The notes: a model not told the origin generated them from the sequence alone. A stretch of DNA of 51,499 bases from Geobacter sp. (GCA_003490025.1 DNJC01000105.1:1-51499); one strand, 5' to 3'. Positions 1-7,890 are shown, counted from the first letter of the stretch. Program-made: numbers and translations.

Positions 1-19
1 AGGAATGCCGCTCCTACAG
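1..19. repeat. Dispersed element, inverted copy of 15956-15974
   Basis: These 19 bases are the exact reverse complement of positions 15956-15974 (core TGTAGGAGCGGCATTCCT). The copy here lies just upstream of the Cys-rich gene and may continue beyond the window. The motif resembles REP-type sequences known from other proteobacteria (recollection, not checked). Confidence 0.7.
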
Positions 20-46
20 GATAGGTAAATTAACGACGGAGGTTTT

Positions 47-493
47 ATGAAGAAGAAGTTGTTGCTGGTTCTTTTGCCGGTGGTGCTGATGGTCGCCGGA
101 ACGCTGGCCGTGTGGGCGAACGAGCAGAGCGCACCGCAGCCGTGCTGCGCGAAACCTGCCGCGGTTGAAAAAAAGGTCGGCTGCGCCAACTGCGCTAATG
201 CTGCAATGATGGAAAAGGCGCCTTGCGCCAACTGCGCCAACTGCGCCAAGACAGCGCAGATGGAAAACTGCCCGCCTTACGCCAACTGCCCGAACGCCGG
301 ACAGATGGAAAAAGGGGCGCCTTGCGCGAACTGCCCTGATGCGGCCAAGATGAAACCGGGCTGCGCCAACTGCGCCAAAATGAAAGCGGCCGAGGGAGTT
401 CCCTCCGCCGCCGGGTGCGACAAGTGTGCGAAGATGCAGCCGGCACAGCCGCAGATGGAAAAAGGGTGCTGCAAGAAGGCAAAGCCGCAGTAG
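47..493 (+). CDS. Secreted Cys/Met-rich repeat protein, putative metal-binding
   Basis: A 148-residue protein with an N-terminal signal peptide (KKK followed by a hydrophobic stretch, likely cleaved near A24). The mature part is a string of short imperfect repeats, CANC-(A/P)-x(2-5)-M-(E/K)-K, at about residues 45-57, 59-73, 75-89, 93-103, 106-113 and 124-130, closing with a CC pair. I count 17 cysteines and 8 methionines after the signal peptide, and the rest is low-complexity Ala/Pro/Lys. A good ribosome site (GGAGG) precedes the ATG. CxxC pairs followed by Met suggest binding of a soft metal such as Cu(I) outside the cytoplasm, but this is inference and I do not recognise a named family. 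The downstream gene is convergent, six bases away. Confidence 0.8.
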   Translation: MKKKLLLVLLPVVLMVAGTLAVWANEQSAPQPCCAKPAAVEKKVGCANCANAAMMEKAPCANCANCAKTAQMENCPPYANCPNAGQMEKGAPCANCPDAAKMKPGCANCAKMKAAEGVPSAAGCDKCAKMQPAQPQMEKGCCKKAKPQ

Positions 494-499
494 TGCCTC

Positions 500-1186
500 T
501 CAGGCGAGCGGCCACCTGCTCGTGTGAGGATCGAAACCCGGCTCCGTAATGCCACCTTCGGCGCCGGCGCCAACAAGGAGCGCCCTGACGGGCGCTCCGT
601 CCCCGTCTTTTATCTTCAGCGGCAGGCAGATCAACTGGTACTCCCCGTGATCTACATCCGTCAGGTTCAGCCCTTCGATGACCACGATACCGCCGTTAAG
701 AAGCGTCCTGTGCACCTCGCCGTCCCCGTCGAAAGCCTCGATGGAAAGGTAGTCGATCCCCACCAGTTTCACCCCGATCTCGCGCAGGTACTGGGCGCCC
801 TCGAGCGTCAGCGCCGCATAGTCGGTGCGGAATCCTTTCTCCTGCCAGAGCCGGGAATTTCCCGTTTTAAGAAGCAGCCGCTCCGCTCCCCTGACCGGGA
901 GATGTTCCAACTCCTTGCGGCCGATCTCCTTGGTGCCGGTTATCTCCACCACCCGCGCCTTGCCGATCAGCAGCTCCAGCGGGATTTCATCCACCGTCAT
1001 GCCAAAATCGCTGAAGTGGCGGGGGGGATCGATGTGCGTGCCGCTGTGGCTGCCGAACGTGAGGCGCGAGAGGTTGGCGTGATCGCCGTTGGCGATCCGG
1101 TTCCAGGGCTCGATGACGATGGGAGGATCTTCGGGGTATACGGGGAGGTCCGCGGAAAGCGGCATGGTGATGTCATGGATTCGCAT
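500..1186 (-). CDS. Cyclase-family (kynurenine formamidase-like) metal-dependent hydrolase
   Basis: A 228-residue protein of the cyclase / arylformamidase-like family. The diagnostic HxGTHxDxPxH metal-binding motif is present as HSGTHIDPPRH, and the start MRIHDITMPL followed by PVYPEDPP is typical. The family covers kynurenine formamidases and related amide or lactone hydrolases, so the substrate cannot be set from sequence. I chose the ATG at 1186 because AGGTG lies at good spacing before it; an in-frame extension to 1243 has no family similarity. It lies 109 bases downstream of hslO on the same strand, behind a palindrome that overlaps the hslO stop, so co-transcription is uncertain. Confidence 0.85.
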   Translation of the reverse strand: MRIHDITMPLSADLPVYPEDPPIVIEPWNRIANGDHANLSRLTFGSHSGTHIDPPRHFSDFGMTVDEIPLELLIGKARVVEITGTKEIGRKELEHLPVRGAERLLLKTGNSRLWQEKGFRTDYAALTLEGAQYLREIGVKLVGIDYLSIEAFDGDGEVHRTLLNGGIVVIEGLNLTDVDHGEYQLICLPLKIKDGDGAPVRALLVGAGAEGGITEPGFDPHTSRWPLA

Positions 1187-1271
1187 TCGGCACCTCGGGA
1201 ACTGTTTAATGGGGAACGGCACCGGGACAGTATAGCGCAGCAAGGGATTCTTTTTCTGGGGCGAGGGTGCC

Positions 1272-1299
1272 GTAGGGGCGAATAATCATTCGCCCCTAC
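1272..1299. repeat. Perfect 12-bp-arm palindrome, dispersed element
   Basis: Arms GTAGGGGCGAAT and ATTCGCCCCTAC flank a 4-base loop. It overlaps the stop codon of hslO (TAG at 1296-1298 on the minus strand). A shorter copy with the same core lies at 5964-5983. It could form a strong RNA hairpin at the 3' end of hslO on either strand, but no T-run follows it. Confidence 0.8.
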
Positions 1300-2183
1300 C
1301 CTGGTGCTTTTTCCTGCTCCTCGATCAGCCGCTCCAGGTCGGGGGCGTCGTAGCCGTAGTGCTCGCCGCAGAACTCGCAGGTGACCTCGGCTCCCTTTTG
1401 CTCCTCGATCATCGAACGGAGTTCCCGCTTCCCCATGGAGAGGAGCACCCGCTCGATCCGCTCACGGCTGCAACTGCAGGTAAAGGCCAGCGCCCGCTTC
1501 TCCAGCATGTCGTACGGTATGCCCTCGAGAAGGAGTTCCACTATCTCCTCCGGGGTCTTGCCGCTGTGGAGGAGTTTGCTCAGGGGGGGGAGTTTCTCGA
1601 TCCGCTCTATCAGTTCTTCGATCACAAGGGGATCCACCGGGGGGACGGCCTGGAGCAGGAACCCGCCGGCCGCGGTCACGCTGCCGTCCTGCTCGATGAA
1701 CTCGGAGATGCCGACTGCCGACGGTATCTGCTCGGACTCGACCAGGTAGAGCGCCAGGTCCTCGGCTATCGCGCTGGTGAAGAGCTGAACGGTGCCGCGG
1801 TAAGGTTCTTTCAACCCCAGGTCCTTGGCGACGGTGAGGAAACCGGCGCGTCCCAGTGCCTGCGGGACGTCGAGTGCCCCGTCTTTACTCAGCATGTGCA
1901 CCTTCGGATCTCCGACGTATCCCCGCACGCTGCCGTTGCTGTCGGCCTCGATGACGATCTTTTTCAGCGGGCCGTTTCCCTCGAAGCGGAGCGCGGTGCG
2001 CTGCCCGGTCTTCAACTGGGCCCCCATCAGCGTCCCGGCGGTCAGCGCGCGCCCGAGCGCGGCGGTCGCCGTGGGAAGCGTGCCGTGACGCTTGCAGATA
2101 TCCTCGACCAGGTCGGTCGTGACACAGACGAGCGCCCTCACGCTGCCGGACTTCGCAATCGCCCGCACCAGATAATCGGTCAT
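1296..2183 (-). CDS. hslO: Hsp33 redox-regulated holdase chaperone
   Basis: A 295-residue Hsp33 protein. This family binds unfolding proteins in the cytoplasm under oxidative stress and is switched on when its C-terminal zinc centre is oxidised. The zinc-binding cysteines are visible as CSC (in FTCSCSRERIE) and CEFC near the C-terminus, giving the CxC...CxxC signature. The N-terminal half contains the expected GRALTAGTLMGAQLK and GYVGDP segments. Its ATG overlaps the stop of the upstream unknown gene by four bases (ATGA), so the two are translationally coupled, and the U32 peptidase gene precedes them. Length matches the family. Confidence 0.95.
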   Translation of the reverse strand: MTDYLVRAIAKSGSVRALVCVTTDLVEDICKRHGTLPTATAALGRALTAGTLMGAQLKTGQRTALRFEGNGPLKKIVIEADSNGSVRGYVGDPKVHMLSKDGALDVPQALGRAGFLTVAKDLGLKEPYRGTVQLFTSAIAEDLALYLVESEQIPSAVGISEFIEQDGSVTAAGGFLLQAVPPVDPLVIEELIERIEKLPPLSKLLHSGKTPEEIVELLLEGIPYDMLEKRALAFTCSCSRERIERVLLSMGKRELRSMIEEQKGAEVTCEFCGEHYGYDAPDLERLIEEQEKAPG

Positions 2184-2737
2184 AGTACCACCCCCACCCT
2201 TCCCACGATTTCACCCTGCTTGAGCCAGAGTTCTTTCAACGTTATGTAGTCCCACATGCTGATTCCCTTCACCCGATGGGAGAACATCTCGGCCAGCCTC
2301 GGCACCCGCGTCAGGTCGCAGACCACAACTTCTCCCATGCAGCTCAGAAACGGTATCCGCTCGACCACCTTGCGGGTCAGCCAATCGAGGTCTATGGGCG
2401 CCACGTTGGCGACCTTGAGCAGGACGCATTTCCGCATGGCGCTGAATTCCATCCCCTCTATGCTGAAGGTGGCGGAGAACGGTATGGCGAACGGGACCAG
2501 CCGCTTCTTCATCTTCCCGGAGATCTCGCCGTAGCCGTCGAAGACGGCCAGCTTCAACTCCACGATCTCGTCGTCGACCGCCTTGTCCAGGAACTCACGC
2601 TGCAGGTATGCCTGCGGAATGTGGAACTCGCGCCGGACCAGGAGGTCCCTGAGGCTTTGCTCCTGTACCAGCTCCATGAAGGACGGATCGTTGAGCCGCG
2701 CCTGTATCCTGTCTTTGAACTTGTCGAAGATTCCCAT
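2180..2737 (-). CDS. Conserved-looking protein of unknown function between U32 peptidase and Hsp33
   Basis: A 185-residue soluble protein with no signal peptide or membrane segment. It starts MGIFDKFKDRIQARL, and its centre has alternating beta-like segments. A GGGAG ribosome site overlaps the spacer after the U32 gene, whose stop is 12 bases upstream, and the gene ends in an ATGA overlap with hslO. This tight packing supports a real gene in a U32-unknown-hslO operon. I do not recognise a family. Protein quality control is suggested only by its neighbours. Confidence 0.8.
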   Translation of the reverse strand: MGIFDKFKDRIQARLNDPSFMELVQEQSLRDLLVRREFHIPQAYLQREFLDKAVDDEIVELKLAVFDGYGEISGKMKKRLVPFAIPFSATFSIEGMEFSAMRKCVLLKVANVAPIDLDWLTRKVVERIPFLSCMGEVVVCDLTRVPRLAEMFSHRVKGISMWDYITLKELWLKQGEIVGRVGVVL

Positions 2738-2749
2738 CGCTCTCCCGCC

Positions 2750-5125
2750 TCAGACCAGCCCGGCGCTGAAGTTGAATTCGGACGCCCCCTGCACGGCTGC
2801 CGATTTCCGGAAAGCCTCCAGCACCCTTTCCCGCTCCTCGGGCTGCAGCTGCGTCAGGTCCATGACGAACGAGCCGCATCCCATCTGGCGCAGTTCGTTT
2901 CTGTACTGGGTCAGGGAGAACGGCGTCTGCGCGCTCACCACGGTCAGGTGGTCCTTCACCTTGACGCCGTAGATGTCGCCGCGGTCGGAGGTGAGCGGCG
3001 CCTCCCCCTTGATCTCCTTGATGTTGATCTTGGAAGTGATGACCGGGACCGGCGCGAAAACGAGCGCGCCCCTGGCGATCTTCAGATCGGCGGCAAGGAG
3101 ATGGCCCATGTTTTCCCGGTCGTCCTCGATGTAGAGGGTGGAGCGGACGCAGCCGAGTTCCTGCCAGGTGAGGAGCGCCTGGCTGTTCAGCGAGAAGAGC
3201 CGGTAATCGGTGGAGAGTTCGGCGTCGGTTCCCTTGAAGAACTGGAACTGCGACAGGTTGGTGAGTTCGAAGCGTTTGAACCCGCTCCGCAGGATCATGT
3301 CGATGGCGTCGCGGTAGAAGGGGAGCTCCGCCTCGAAGATGATGAACGGCAGCTGCCAGATGACCTTGTTTTCGGCCCCCTTGAGCTTCCTGGCGAACGG
3401 CATGAACTGGTGCATGTTGACCCGGGAGACCGGGAGGATGACGGTATCCACCATCTCGCGGTGCAGTTCGTGCCAATCCTTCACCTGCTCGATCTTTACG
3501 GTCAGTTCGTCCTTGCCCCTCGCCGGAGTGGGCCGCCGCGGCGCCAGGGAGGCGAGCGCCGCCTCGCGCCCGCGCGCACTCCTCTGCTTCAGCGCCCCGA
3601 GCGTCTGCTCGGCGAGCCAGGCGTAGAAGTTGCGCCTGATCTCCTTGAGCCTCGGGGGGGGGATCAAAAGTGCCGGGAAATCCGGGGCCGACAGCGATGC
3701 CAGGGTGAACTGGGTGTCGCCGCTCTTGGAGAACTGCGCCCTCAGCACGCCCTCCATATCGGTGGTGCGAGAGGACTCAAGCTCCCCAAGCTCGAATTGA
3801 GTGCGGAACTCAGCACCAAGCACCTTGGCGTCGATGACGAGGTTCCCGTCCCGGTGGCTGAGATGCAGTTTGCACGGGACGCTGCCCCCCTTGACCCCTT
3901 CCAGGCGTTTCATGCAGGCGTTCTCGCTCATGGTGAAGGCGGTCTCCGAGGAGACCTTGAACACCGAGTCGCCGAGCTTGAACGGGAACGGGGACGGCGT
4001 GGAGACCAGCGTGTTCTCCTTGACGTTCATCACCTTCTTGCCGCCCAGGTAGAGTTCCTTGATGGTGAAGGCGCGCCCGGCCATGTCTGTCTTGGGCTGG
4101 ACCCTGATGCGATCCCCCACGTGCAGGCGGTCGCGGGTTTCGAAGCTGATCCGGTTGCCGCGCATCTCCCGGATATCCCCGAGGTAGCGCCCGGTGGCTC
4201 CCTTGATGGAGGGGGTGGAGATGTCGGTCGGGTTTTGCGAGGCGAGAAACCCCTTGGTGGGGACCCTGCCGAAGGAGAGTTTCAAAAGCGACTTCGCCTC
4301 CGCGACGGCGGCCTCGTGCGAGCCTGGCGGCGCGTCGAGCACCATCCGGTAGGCGCCGATCACGCTTGCCACGTACTCGGCGGACTTCATCCTCCCCTCG
4401 ATCTTCAGTGAGTGGACGCCGGCCTCCATCAGCTGCGGAATCATCTCGATGCTGGAGAAGTCGTTGGTGGAGAGGTAGTAACCTTCCTTTCCCTTGTGCT
4501 TGTACTGGCGCCGGCAGGGCTGCGCGCAGCGCCCGCGGTTGCCGCTGTGTCCGCCGAGGAAGGAGGAGAAGTAGCACTGCCCTGAGAAGGAGAAGCAGAG
4601 CGCGCCGTGGATGAAGCACTCTATCTCGGCTTTGCTTGCGTCGACTATGCTTTTTATCTCGTCGATGTGGAGTTCGCGGGCGAGCACCACCCGCTCGAAC
4701 CCGAGTTCCTCCAACTGCCGGACCCCGAGAGAGTTGTGGATGGTCATCTGGGTCGAGGCGTGCAGCGGGATGCCGGGGAAGTACTCGCGGGCAAGTCGCG
4801 CCACCGCCATGTCCTGGAGGATGACGCCGTCAACGCGCATCGCTTCGAGGCCCGCCAGCGTGTCGATCAGCTGCGGGAGTTCCGCCTCTTTTACCAGCGT
4901 GTTGAGGGTGACATATAACTTCCTGTCGAGGCTGTGGGCGTAGGCGGTCATGCGCTCCATCTGCGGCAGGGTGAAGTTCTTCGCCTTGGCGCGCGCGGAG
5001 AAATCCCTGAGACCCGCGTAGACGGCGTCGGCGCCCTTTTCCATGGCGGCGAAGAATGCCTCAAGGGAGCCTGCGGGGGAGAGGAGTTCCGGTTTCTTTA
5101 CAGTAGTTTTCTGATTTAATGACAT
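2750..5125 (-). CDS. U32 family peptidase-like protein (RlhA/YhbU type, long form)
   Basis: A 791-residue member of the U32 collagenase-like family. The N-terminus (PELLSPAGSLEAFFAAMEKGADAVYAG) is the family's TIM-barrel start. The U32 signature is seen around residue 170 as ECFIHGALCFSFSGQC, followed by further cysteines in GRCAQPCRR. In characterised members such as E. coli RlhA these cysteines serve an Fe-S cluster and the protein hydroxylates a 23S rRNA cytidine; others are protease-like. The extra C-terminal half resembles long-form members. Which activity applies here is not decided by sequence. It leads a leftward operon with an unknown gene and hslO. Confidence 0.9.
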   Translation of the reverse strand: MSLNQKTTVKKPELLSPAGSLEAFFAAMEKGADAVYAGLRDFSARAKAKNFTLPQMERMTAYAHSLDRKLYVTLNTLVKEAELPQLIDTLAGLEAMRVDGVILQDMAVARLAREYFPGIPLHASTQMTIHNSLGVRQLEELGFERVVLARELHIDEIKSIVDASKAEIECFIHGALCFSFSGQCYFSSFLGGHSGNRGRCAQPCRRQYKHKGKEGYYLSTNDFSSIEMIPQLMEAGVHSLKIEGRMKSAEYVASVIGAYRMVLDAPPGSHEAAVAEAKSLLKLSFGRVPTKGFLASQNPTDISTPSIKGATGRYLGDIREMRGNRISFETRDRLHVGDRIRVQPKTDMAGRAFTIKELYLGGKKVMNVKENTLVSTPSPFPFKLGDSVFKVSSETAFTMSENACMKRLEGVKGGSVPCKLHLSHRDGNLVIDAKVLGAEFRTQFELGELESSRTTDMEGVLRAQFSKSGDTQFTLASLSAPDFPALLIPPPRLKEIRRNFYAWLAEQTLGALKQRSARGREAALASLAPRRPTPARGKDELTVKIEQVKDWHELHREMVDTVILPVSRVNMHQFMPFARKLKGAENKVIWQLPFIIFEAELPFYRDAIDMILRSGFKRFELTNLSQFQFFKGTDAELSTDYRLFSLNSQALLTWQELGCVRSTLYIEDDRENMGHLLAADLKIARGALVFAPVPVITSKINIKEIKGEAPLTSDRGDIYGVKVKDHLTVVSAQTPFSLTQYRNELRQMGCGSFVMDLTQLQPEERERVLEAFRKSAAVQGASEFNFSAGLV

Positions 5126-5169
5126 CCGCCTAGAGTACCGGAAGGGTGCTAAAGGGTCAAGAGTGCAAA

Positions 5170-5216
5170 AAAACAGATTAAGACTGAGATTAAGGTTAAG
5201 AGAACTTAAACCTTTG
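5170..5216. repeat. AAGATTAAG-type degenerate repeat
   Basis: A purine-rich stretch of degenerate GATTAAG/GGTTAAG units, followed by a TTTGCCTTGA segment, in the gap between the U32 gene and the next gene. A related but longer version, with the pyrimidine-rich inverse arm, lies between grpE and dnaK (43641-43735). Confidence 0.5.
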
Positions 5217-5281
5217 CCTTGACCTGCTTTGCTTTGTGGTGAGGGGCTGGTGGTGCTATGAGAGAAGGGGGTCTGTTTTTA

Positions 5282-5776
5282 TCACTTCGTTTGGACTGGA
5301 ATATACCTGTACACCTTCCGTCTGCCGGAAAAGTCCGCCAGGGAGAGGAGGTCTGAGCGGGAAATGGTCCAGACGCCGTGCTCCTTCTTCATGCCGATTC
5401 CTTTCGTGACGAACTGCGTGCCCGGGACGCTGCTTTCGAACCCCAGGCGCGCATGCACTACCGCGGTCCGGTCGCTTTTCAACGAAACCTGGGCGTTCTG
5501 GATCTTTTCCCAGCAGCAGGCGGGCTTGCGCGGGGCAGAGGCCAGTTTCTTCGAGATGGTCTCGTTGCTGTCCTTGCCGCCGCTGCTGCGGTTCGCAACC
5601 TCGTCGTACCTGCCGTCGCGCCACAGGTCGAGTGTCTGCTCCAGGTCGTGCAGCACCTCCTGTTCGGAGACCGAGCCGGTGCCGGCGGCACGCGAAGAAC
5701 CCTTTTTGCCTGCTTCGGCAGTGAGAGGAATGACAGCCAGTACCAGCAAAAGCGCCGTTATCGATACGAACCGCAT
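5282..5776 (-). CDS. Small exported protein of unknown function
   Basis: A 164-residue protein with a signal peptide (MRFVSITALLLVLAVIPLTAEA) and a mature domain of NTF2/DUF4878-like flavour: an early helix (EVLHDLEQTLDLWRDGRYDEV), then VSLKSDRTAVVHARL and WTISRSDLL strands. That resemblance is only by eye. The ATG at 5776 is chosen because GGGAGGTG precedes it and a signal peptide follows at once; an in-frame extension to 5917 runs through a dispersed repeat. Likely periplasmic or surface. No operon partner is evident. Confidence 0.75.
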   Translation of the reverse strand: MRFVSITALLLVLAVIPLTAEAGKKGSSRAAGTGSVSEQEVLHDLEQTLDLWRDGRYDEVANRSSGGKDSNETISKKLASAPRKPACCWEKIQNAQVSLKSDRTAVVHARLGFESSVPGTQFVTKGIGMKKEHGVWTISRSDLLSLADFSGRRKVYRYIPVQTK

Positions 5777-5794
5777 GGACACCTCCCAGAAAAA

Positions 5795-5836
5795 GACCTT
5801 CCCCCTCCCTATCCCTCCCCCTCCGGGGGAGGGGAC
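5795..5836. repeat. CCCTCC...GGAGGG palindromic intergenic repeat
   Basis: C-rich stretch with a CCCCCTCCGGGGGAGGGG palindrome just upstream of the small exported protein. It belongs to the same class as the elements near 11570, 16107, 18583 and 47602. Confidence 0.65.
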
Positions 5837-5963
5837 GATTGCGCCTGACCTCGGCGCAATACGGCTAATGGTACCGTAAAAGGAGAGTCGTGCCAGCGCG
5901 GTGACCCCGCGGAACACAGTTGCAGGTCCTCCCGAGCGGGAGGGTGGGGAGGTGGGGAGAGAA

Positions 5964-5983
5964 GGGCGAATGATTATTCGCCC
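5964..5983. repeat. GGGCGAAT-GATT-ATTCGCCC palindrome
   Basis: Second copy of the element at 1272-1299, with 8-bp arms, in the gap downstream of the DAHP synthase gene. After it, positions 6006-6045 hold short TGTCAATT direct repeats. Confidence 0.7.
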
Positions 5984-6056
5984 CTACCCCAGGTCAAGGT
6001 TTTCGTTGTCAATTATCCATTGTCAATTGTCAATTGTCTCACAGCGTCAATTGCCT

Positions 6057-7076
6057 TTACAGGCTCCTATCCGCCGCGTCCGCGAACAGCTTCAGCTTCT
6101 CCATCAGGGCGGCGAACTTCTTCGGCTTGAGCGACTGCGGCCCGTCGGACGAGGCCTTCTCTGGATCGGGATGGACCTCGATGATGAGCCCGTCCGCGCC
6201 GGCTGCTACCGCGGCGTAGGACATCGGTGCGATGTAGTGGTAGTTCCCCGTGCCGTGGGAGGGATCGATGACGATGGGAAGGTGGGTCCTCCCCTTCAGG
6301 ACGGGAATGGCCGACAGATCGAGGGTGTTCCTGGTGGCGGTCTCGAAGGTGCGGATGCCGCGCTCGCACAGTATGACGGACTGGTTCCCCTCGCTCATGA
6401 TGTATTCCGCGCTCATCAGGAACTCCTGGATGGTCATGGACATGCCGCGCTTGAGGAGGATCGGCTTTTTGATCTGCCCTACTTTCTTGAGGAGCGCAAA
6501 GTTCTGGGAGTTGCGCGCCCCGATCTGGAGCATGTCCGAGTAGGAGGCGACCAGATCGACGGACTCGGGGTCGATTACCTCGGTGACGAACGGAAGCCCT
6601 GTGATCTCACGTGCCTTGGCGAGCATCTTCAGCCCTTCTTCTTCGAGCCCCTGGAAGGAGTAGGGGGAGGTGCGCGGCTTGAAGGCGCCGCCGCGAAGCA
6701 TCTGCGCGCCCGCGCTCTTTACCGCCTTGGCGGACTCGATGATCTGCTCCTCGCTCTCGACGGAACAGGGCCCCGCCATGACGACGATTTCCTTGCCGCC
6801 GATGGAGAGGGTGTCGGAGATGCGCACGATGCTCGCTTCTTTCTTCACTTCCCTGGAGGCCAGCTTGTACGGCTGCAGGATCGGAACCACACTCTCCACG
6901 CCCTGCATCGATTCAATCGACTGCAGCACGCTCTTGCCCCTCTCGTCACCGACCGCCCCGATCACGTCCCGGGTCGTCCCGTGGATGATATGGGGGGTGT
7001 ACCCCAACTCCCTGATCCTCTTGGTTACTGCGTCCCTGTCTTTCTTGGCTGCTCCCGACTTCATGACGACGATCAT
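6057..7076 (-). CDS. aroF: 3-deoxy-7-phosphoheptulonate synthase (DAHP synthase, type I-beta)
   Basis: A 339-residue enzyme condensing phosphoenolpyruvate and erythrose 4-phosphate, the first step of the shikimate pathway. An N-terminal ferredoxin-like regulatory domain (residues 1-70, MIVVMKSG onward) is followed by the barrel with MAGPCSVES, KRGMSMT, DPSHGTGNY and EVHPDPEKASSDG, all conserved in this class. The N-terminal domain is the usual site for aromatic amino acid feedback in Thermotoga-type enzymes. I chose the ATG at 7076 (AAGGAG ribosome site); the frame stays open to 7193, but those codons overlap a terminator-like hairpin. Possible attenuation is described separately. Confidence 0.95.
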   Translation of the reverse strand: MIVVMKSGAAKKDRDAVTKRIRELGYTPHIIHGTTRDVIGAVGDERGKSVLQSIESMQGVESVVPILQPYKLASREVKKEASIVRISDTLSIGGKEIVVMAGPCSVESEEQIIESAKAVKSAGAQMLRGGAFKPRTSPYSFQGLEEEGLKMLAKAREITGLPFVTEVIDPESVDLVASYSDMLQIGARNSQNFALLKKVGQIKKPILLKRGMSMTIQEFLMSAEYIMSEGNQSVILCERGIRTFETATRNTLDLSAIPVLKGRTHLPIVIDPSHGTGNYHYIAPMSYAAVAAGADGLIIEVHPDPEKASSDGPQSLKPKKFAALMEKLKLFADAADRSL

Positions 7077-7099
7077 ACTCGCTCTCCTTTTGTCCCCCG

Positions 7100-7134
7100 A
7101 AAACGAAAAGGCCGGAAGGATTGCCCCCCCGGCC
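7100..7134 (-). terminator. Intrinsic terminator in the aroF leader (candidate attenuator)
   Basis: On the minus strand a GGCCGG/CCGGCC stem (7110-7115 with 7129-7134, 13-base loop) is followed by TTTTCGTTTT. It ends about 24 bases before the aroF start codon and lies inside its 5' leader, where a terminator would act as an attenuator. The plus-strand side has no T-run. Confidence 0.65.
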
Positions 7135-7187
7135 CTGTATCTTGTGTCAATCATCGGTTTCAAACCGCAAAGAGGGGGGAGGATCCT
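7116..7187 (-). promoter_or_regulatory. Candidate antiterminator pairing in aroF leader
   Basis: In the minus-strand RNA, AGGAUCCUCCCCCC (7187 down to 7174) can pair with GGGGGGCAAUCCU (about 7129 down to 7117): five A/U/G/C pairs, a small internal loop, then six G-C pairs. The second partner includes two bases of the terminator's 5' arm and most of its loop, so the two structures exclude each other. A small CGGUUU-G-AAACCG hairpin lies between. No known riboswitch or T-box sequence was recognised. Confidence 0.5.
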
Positions 7188-7390
7188 GTCCACCCCGGCT
7201 TTCGGTTCGAAATTTAGTACCAGCTACCTAAACTTACACCTCGACCCGGGGAGACGGCCTAAAATAAAAGCCGCACCAAAAGTAAAAGTTCGTAAAGGTA
7301 AAGTAGCCAGTGTTAATCATGGTGCCATTTAATGCCACCGCGGGCTTTCAATGTCAAGAAAAAAGTTGGCGCTGTATCAACTCAAGTTAT

Positions 7391-7419
7391 TTGACAATCC
7401 GCAACCTTTCCGCTAATTT
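7391..7419 (+). promoter_or_regulatory. Sigma-70-type promoter for yqaA-like gene
   Basis: TTGACA at 7391-7396, a 17-base spacer, and TAATTT at 7414-7419. A start point 7-8 bases on would fall at the ATG of the next gene (7427), implying a leaderless or nearly leaderless mRNA. No Shine-Dalgarno sequence precedes that ATG. Confidence 0.55.
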
Positions 7420-7426
7420 GACCGGA

Positions 7427-7876
7427 ATGCAAGACTGGCTGGTTCACTACGGTTTATTTTCCCTGTTTCTACTGAGCTTTCTCGCCTCCACCCTGGTGCC
7501 ACTTGGCTCTGAGTGGATGGTGGTGGCGATGCTCCTGGCTGGGAAACAGCCTGCGGCCGTCGTTGCCGTCGCCACCGCCGGGAACTACCTGGGAGCCCTG
7601 ACTACTTACTGGATCGGCCTTTACGGAGGCGATTTCCTGAAGCGGCGGGTGCTCCGCATGGACGAGAAGAGCACGCGGAAGGCGGAAAGGTTCTACGGCC
7701 GCTTAGGCTCCTACTCGCTCCTTTTCAGTTTCCTGCCGGTGGTCGGCGACCCGCTCTGCCTGATAGGGGGCGTGCTCCGGGTCGGTTTCATCCGCTTTTC
7801 CCTGCTGGTCGCCACCGGCAAACTCGCCCGTTACGCGGCGGTTGCCTGGCTCACCGTCCAGGGCGCGGCAATCTGA
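7427..7876 (+). CDS. YqaA family (DedA/VTT-like) inner-membrane protein
   Basis: A 149-residue integral membrane protein of the YqaA branch of the SNARE-associated/VTT superfamily. Hydrophobic segments lie at about 8-25, 31-50, 53-70, 100-118 and 125-145. The family pattern LLSFLASTLVPLGSEWMVVAMLL and the glycine-rich ATAGNYLGALTTYWIG are clear. DedA relatives support membrane lipid or polyprenyl-phosphate transport; the role of YqaA itself is poorly known. The start at 7427 matches the family N-terminus, though it lacks a ribosome site. The M16 peptidase gene follows after 14 bases and is probably co-transcribed. Confidence 0.85.
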   Translation: MQDWLVHYGLFSLFLLSFLASTLVPLGSEWMVVAMLLAGKQPAAVVAVATAGNYLGALTTYWIGLYGGDFLKRRVLRMDEKSTRKAERFYGRLGSYSLLFSFLPVVGDPLCLIGGVLRVGFIRFSLLVATGKLARYAAVAWLTVQGAAI

Positions 7877-7890
7877 TGTACGGAGGTTTG

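Noticed and set aside
2276..4411. Long open frame on the plus strand opposite the U32 peptidase gene
   Set aside because: It is antisense to a clear family member; high GC makes such shadow frames common, and its translation is biased and matches no family I know.
7077..7193. N-terminal extension or separate leader peptide of aroF
   Set aside because: The frame runs through the terminator stem without a stop and lacks a good ribosome site at an upstream start; the family starts at 7076.
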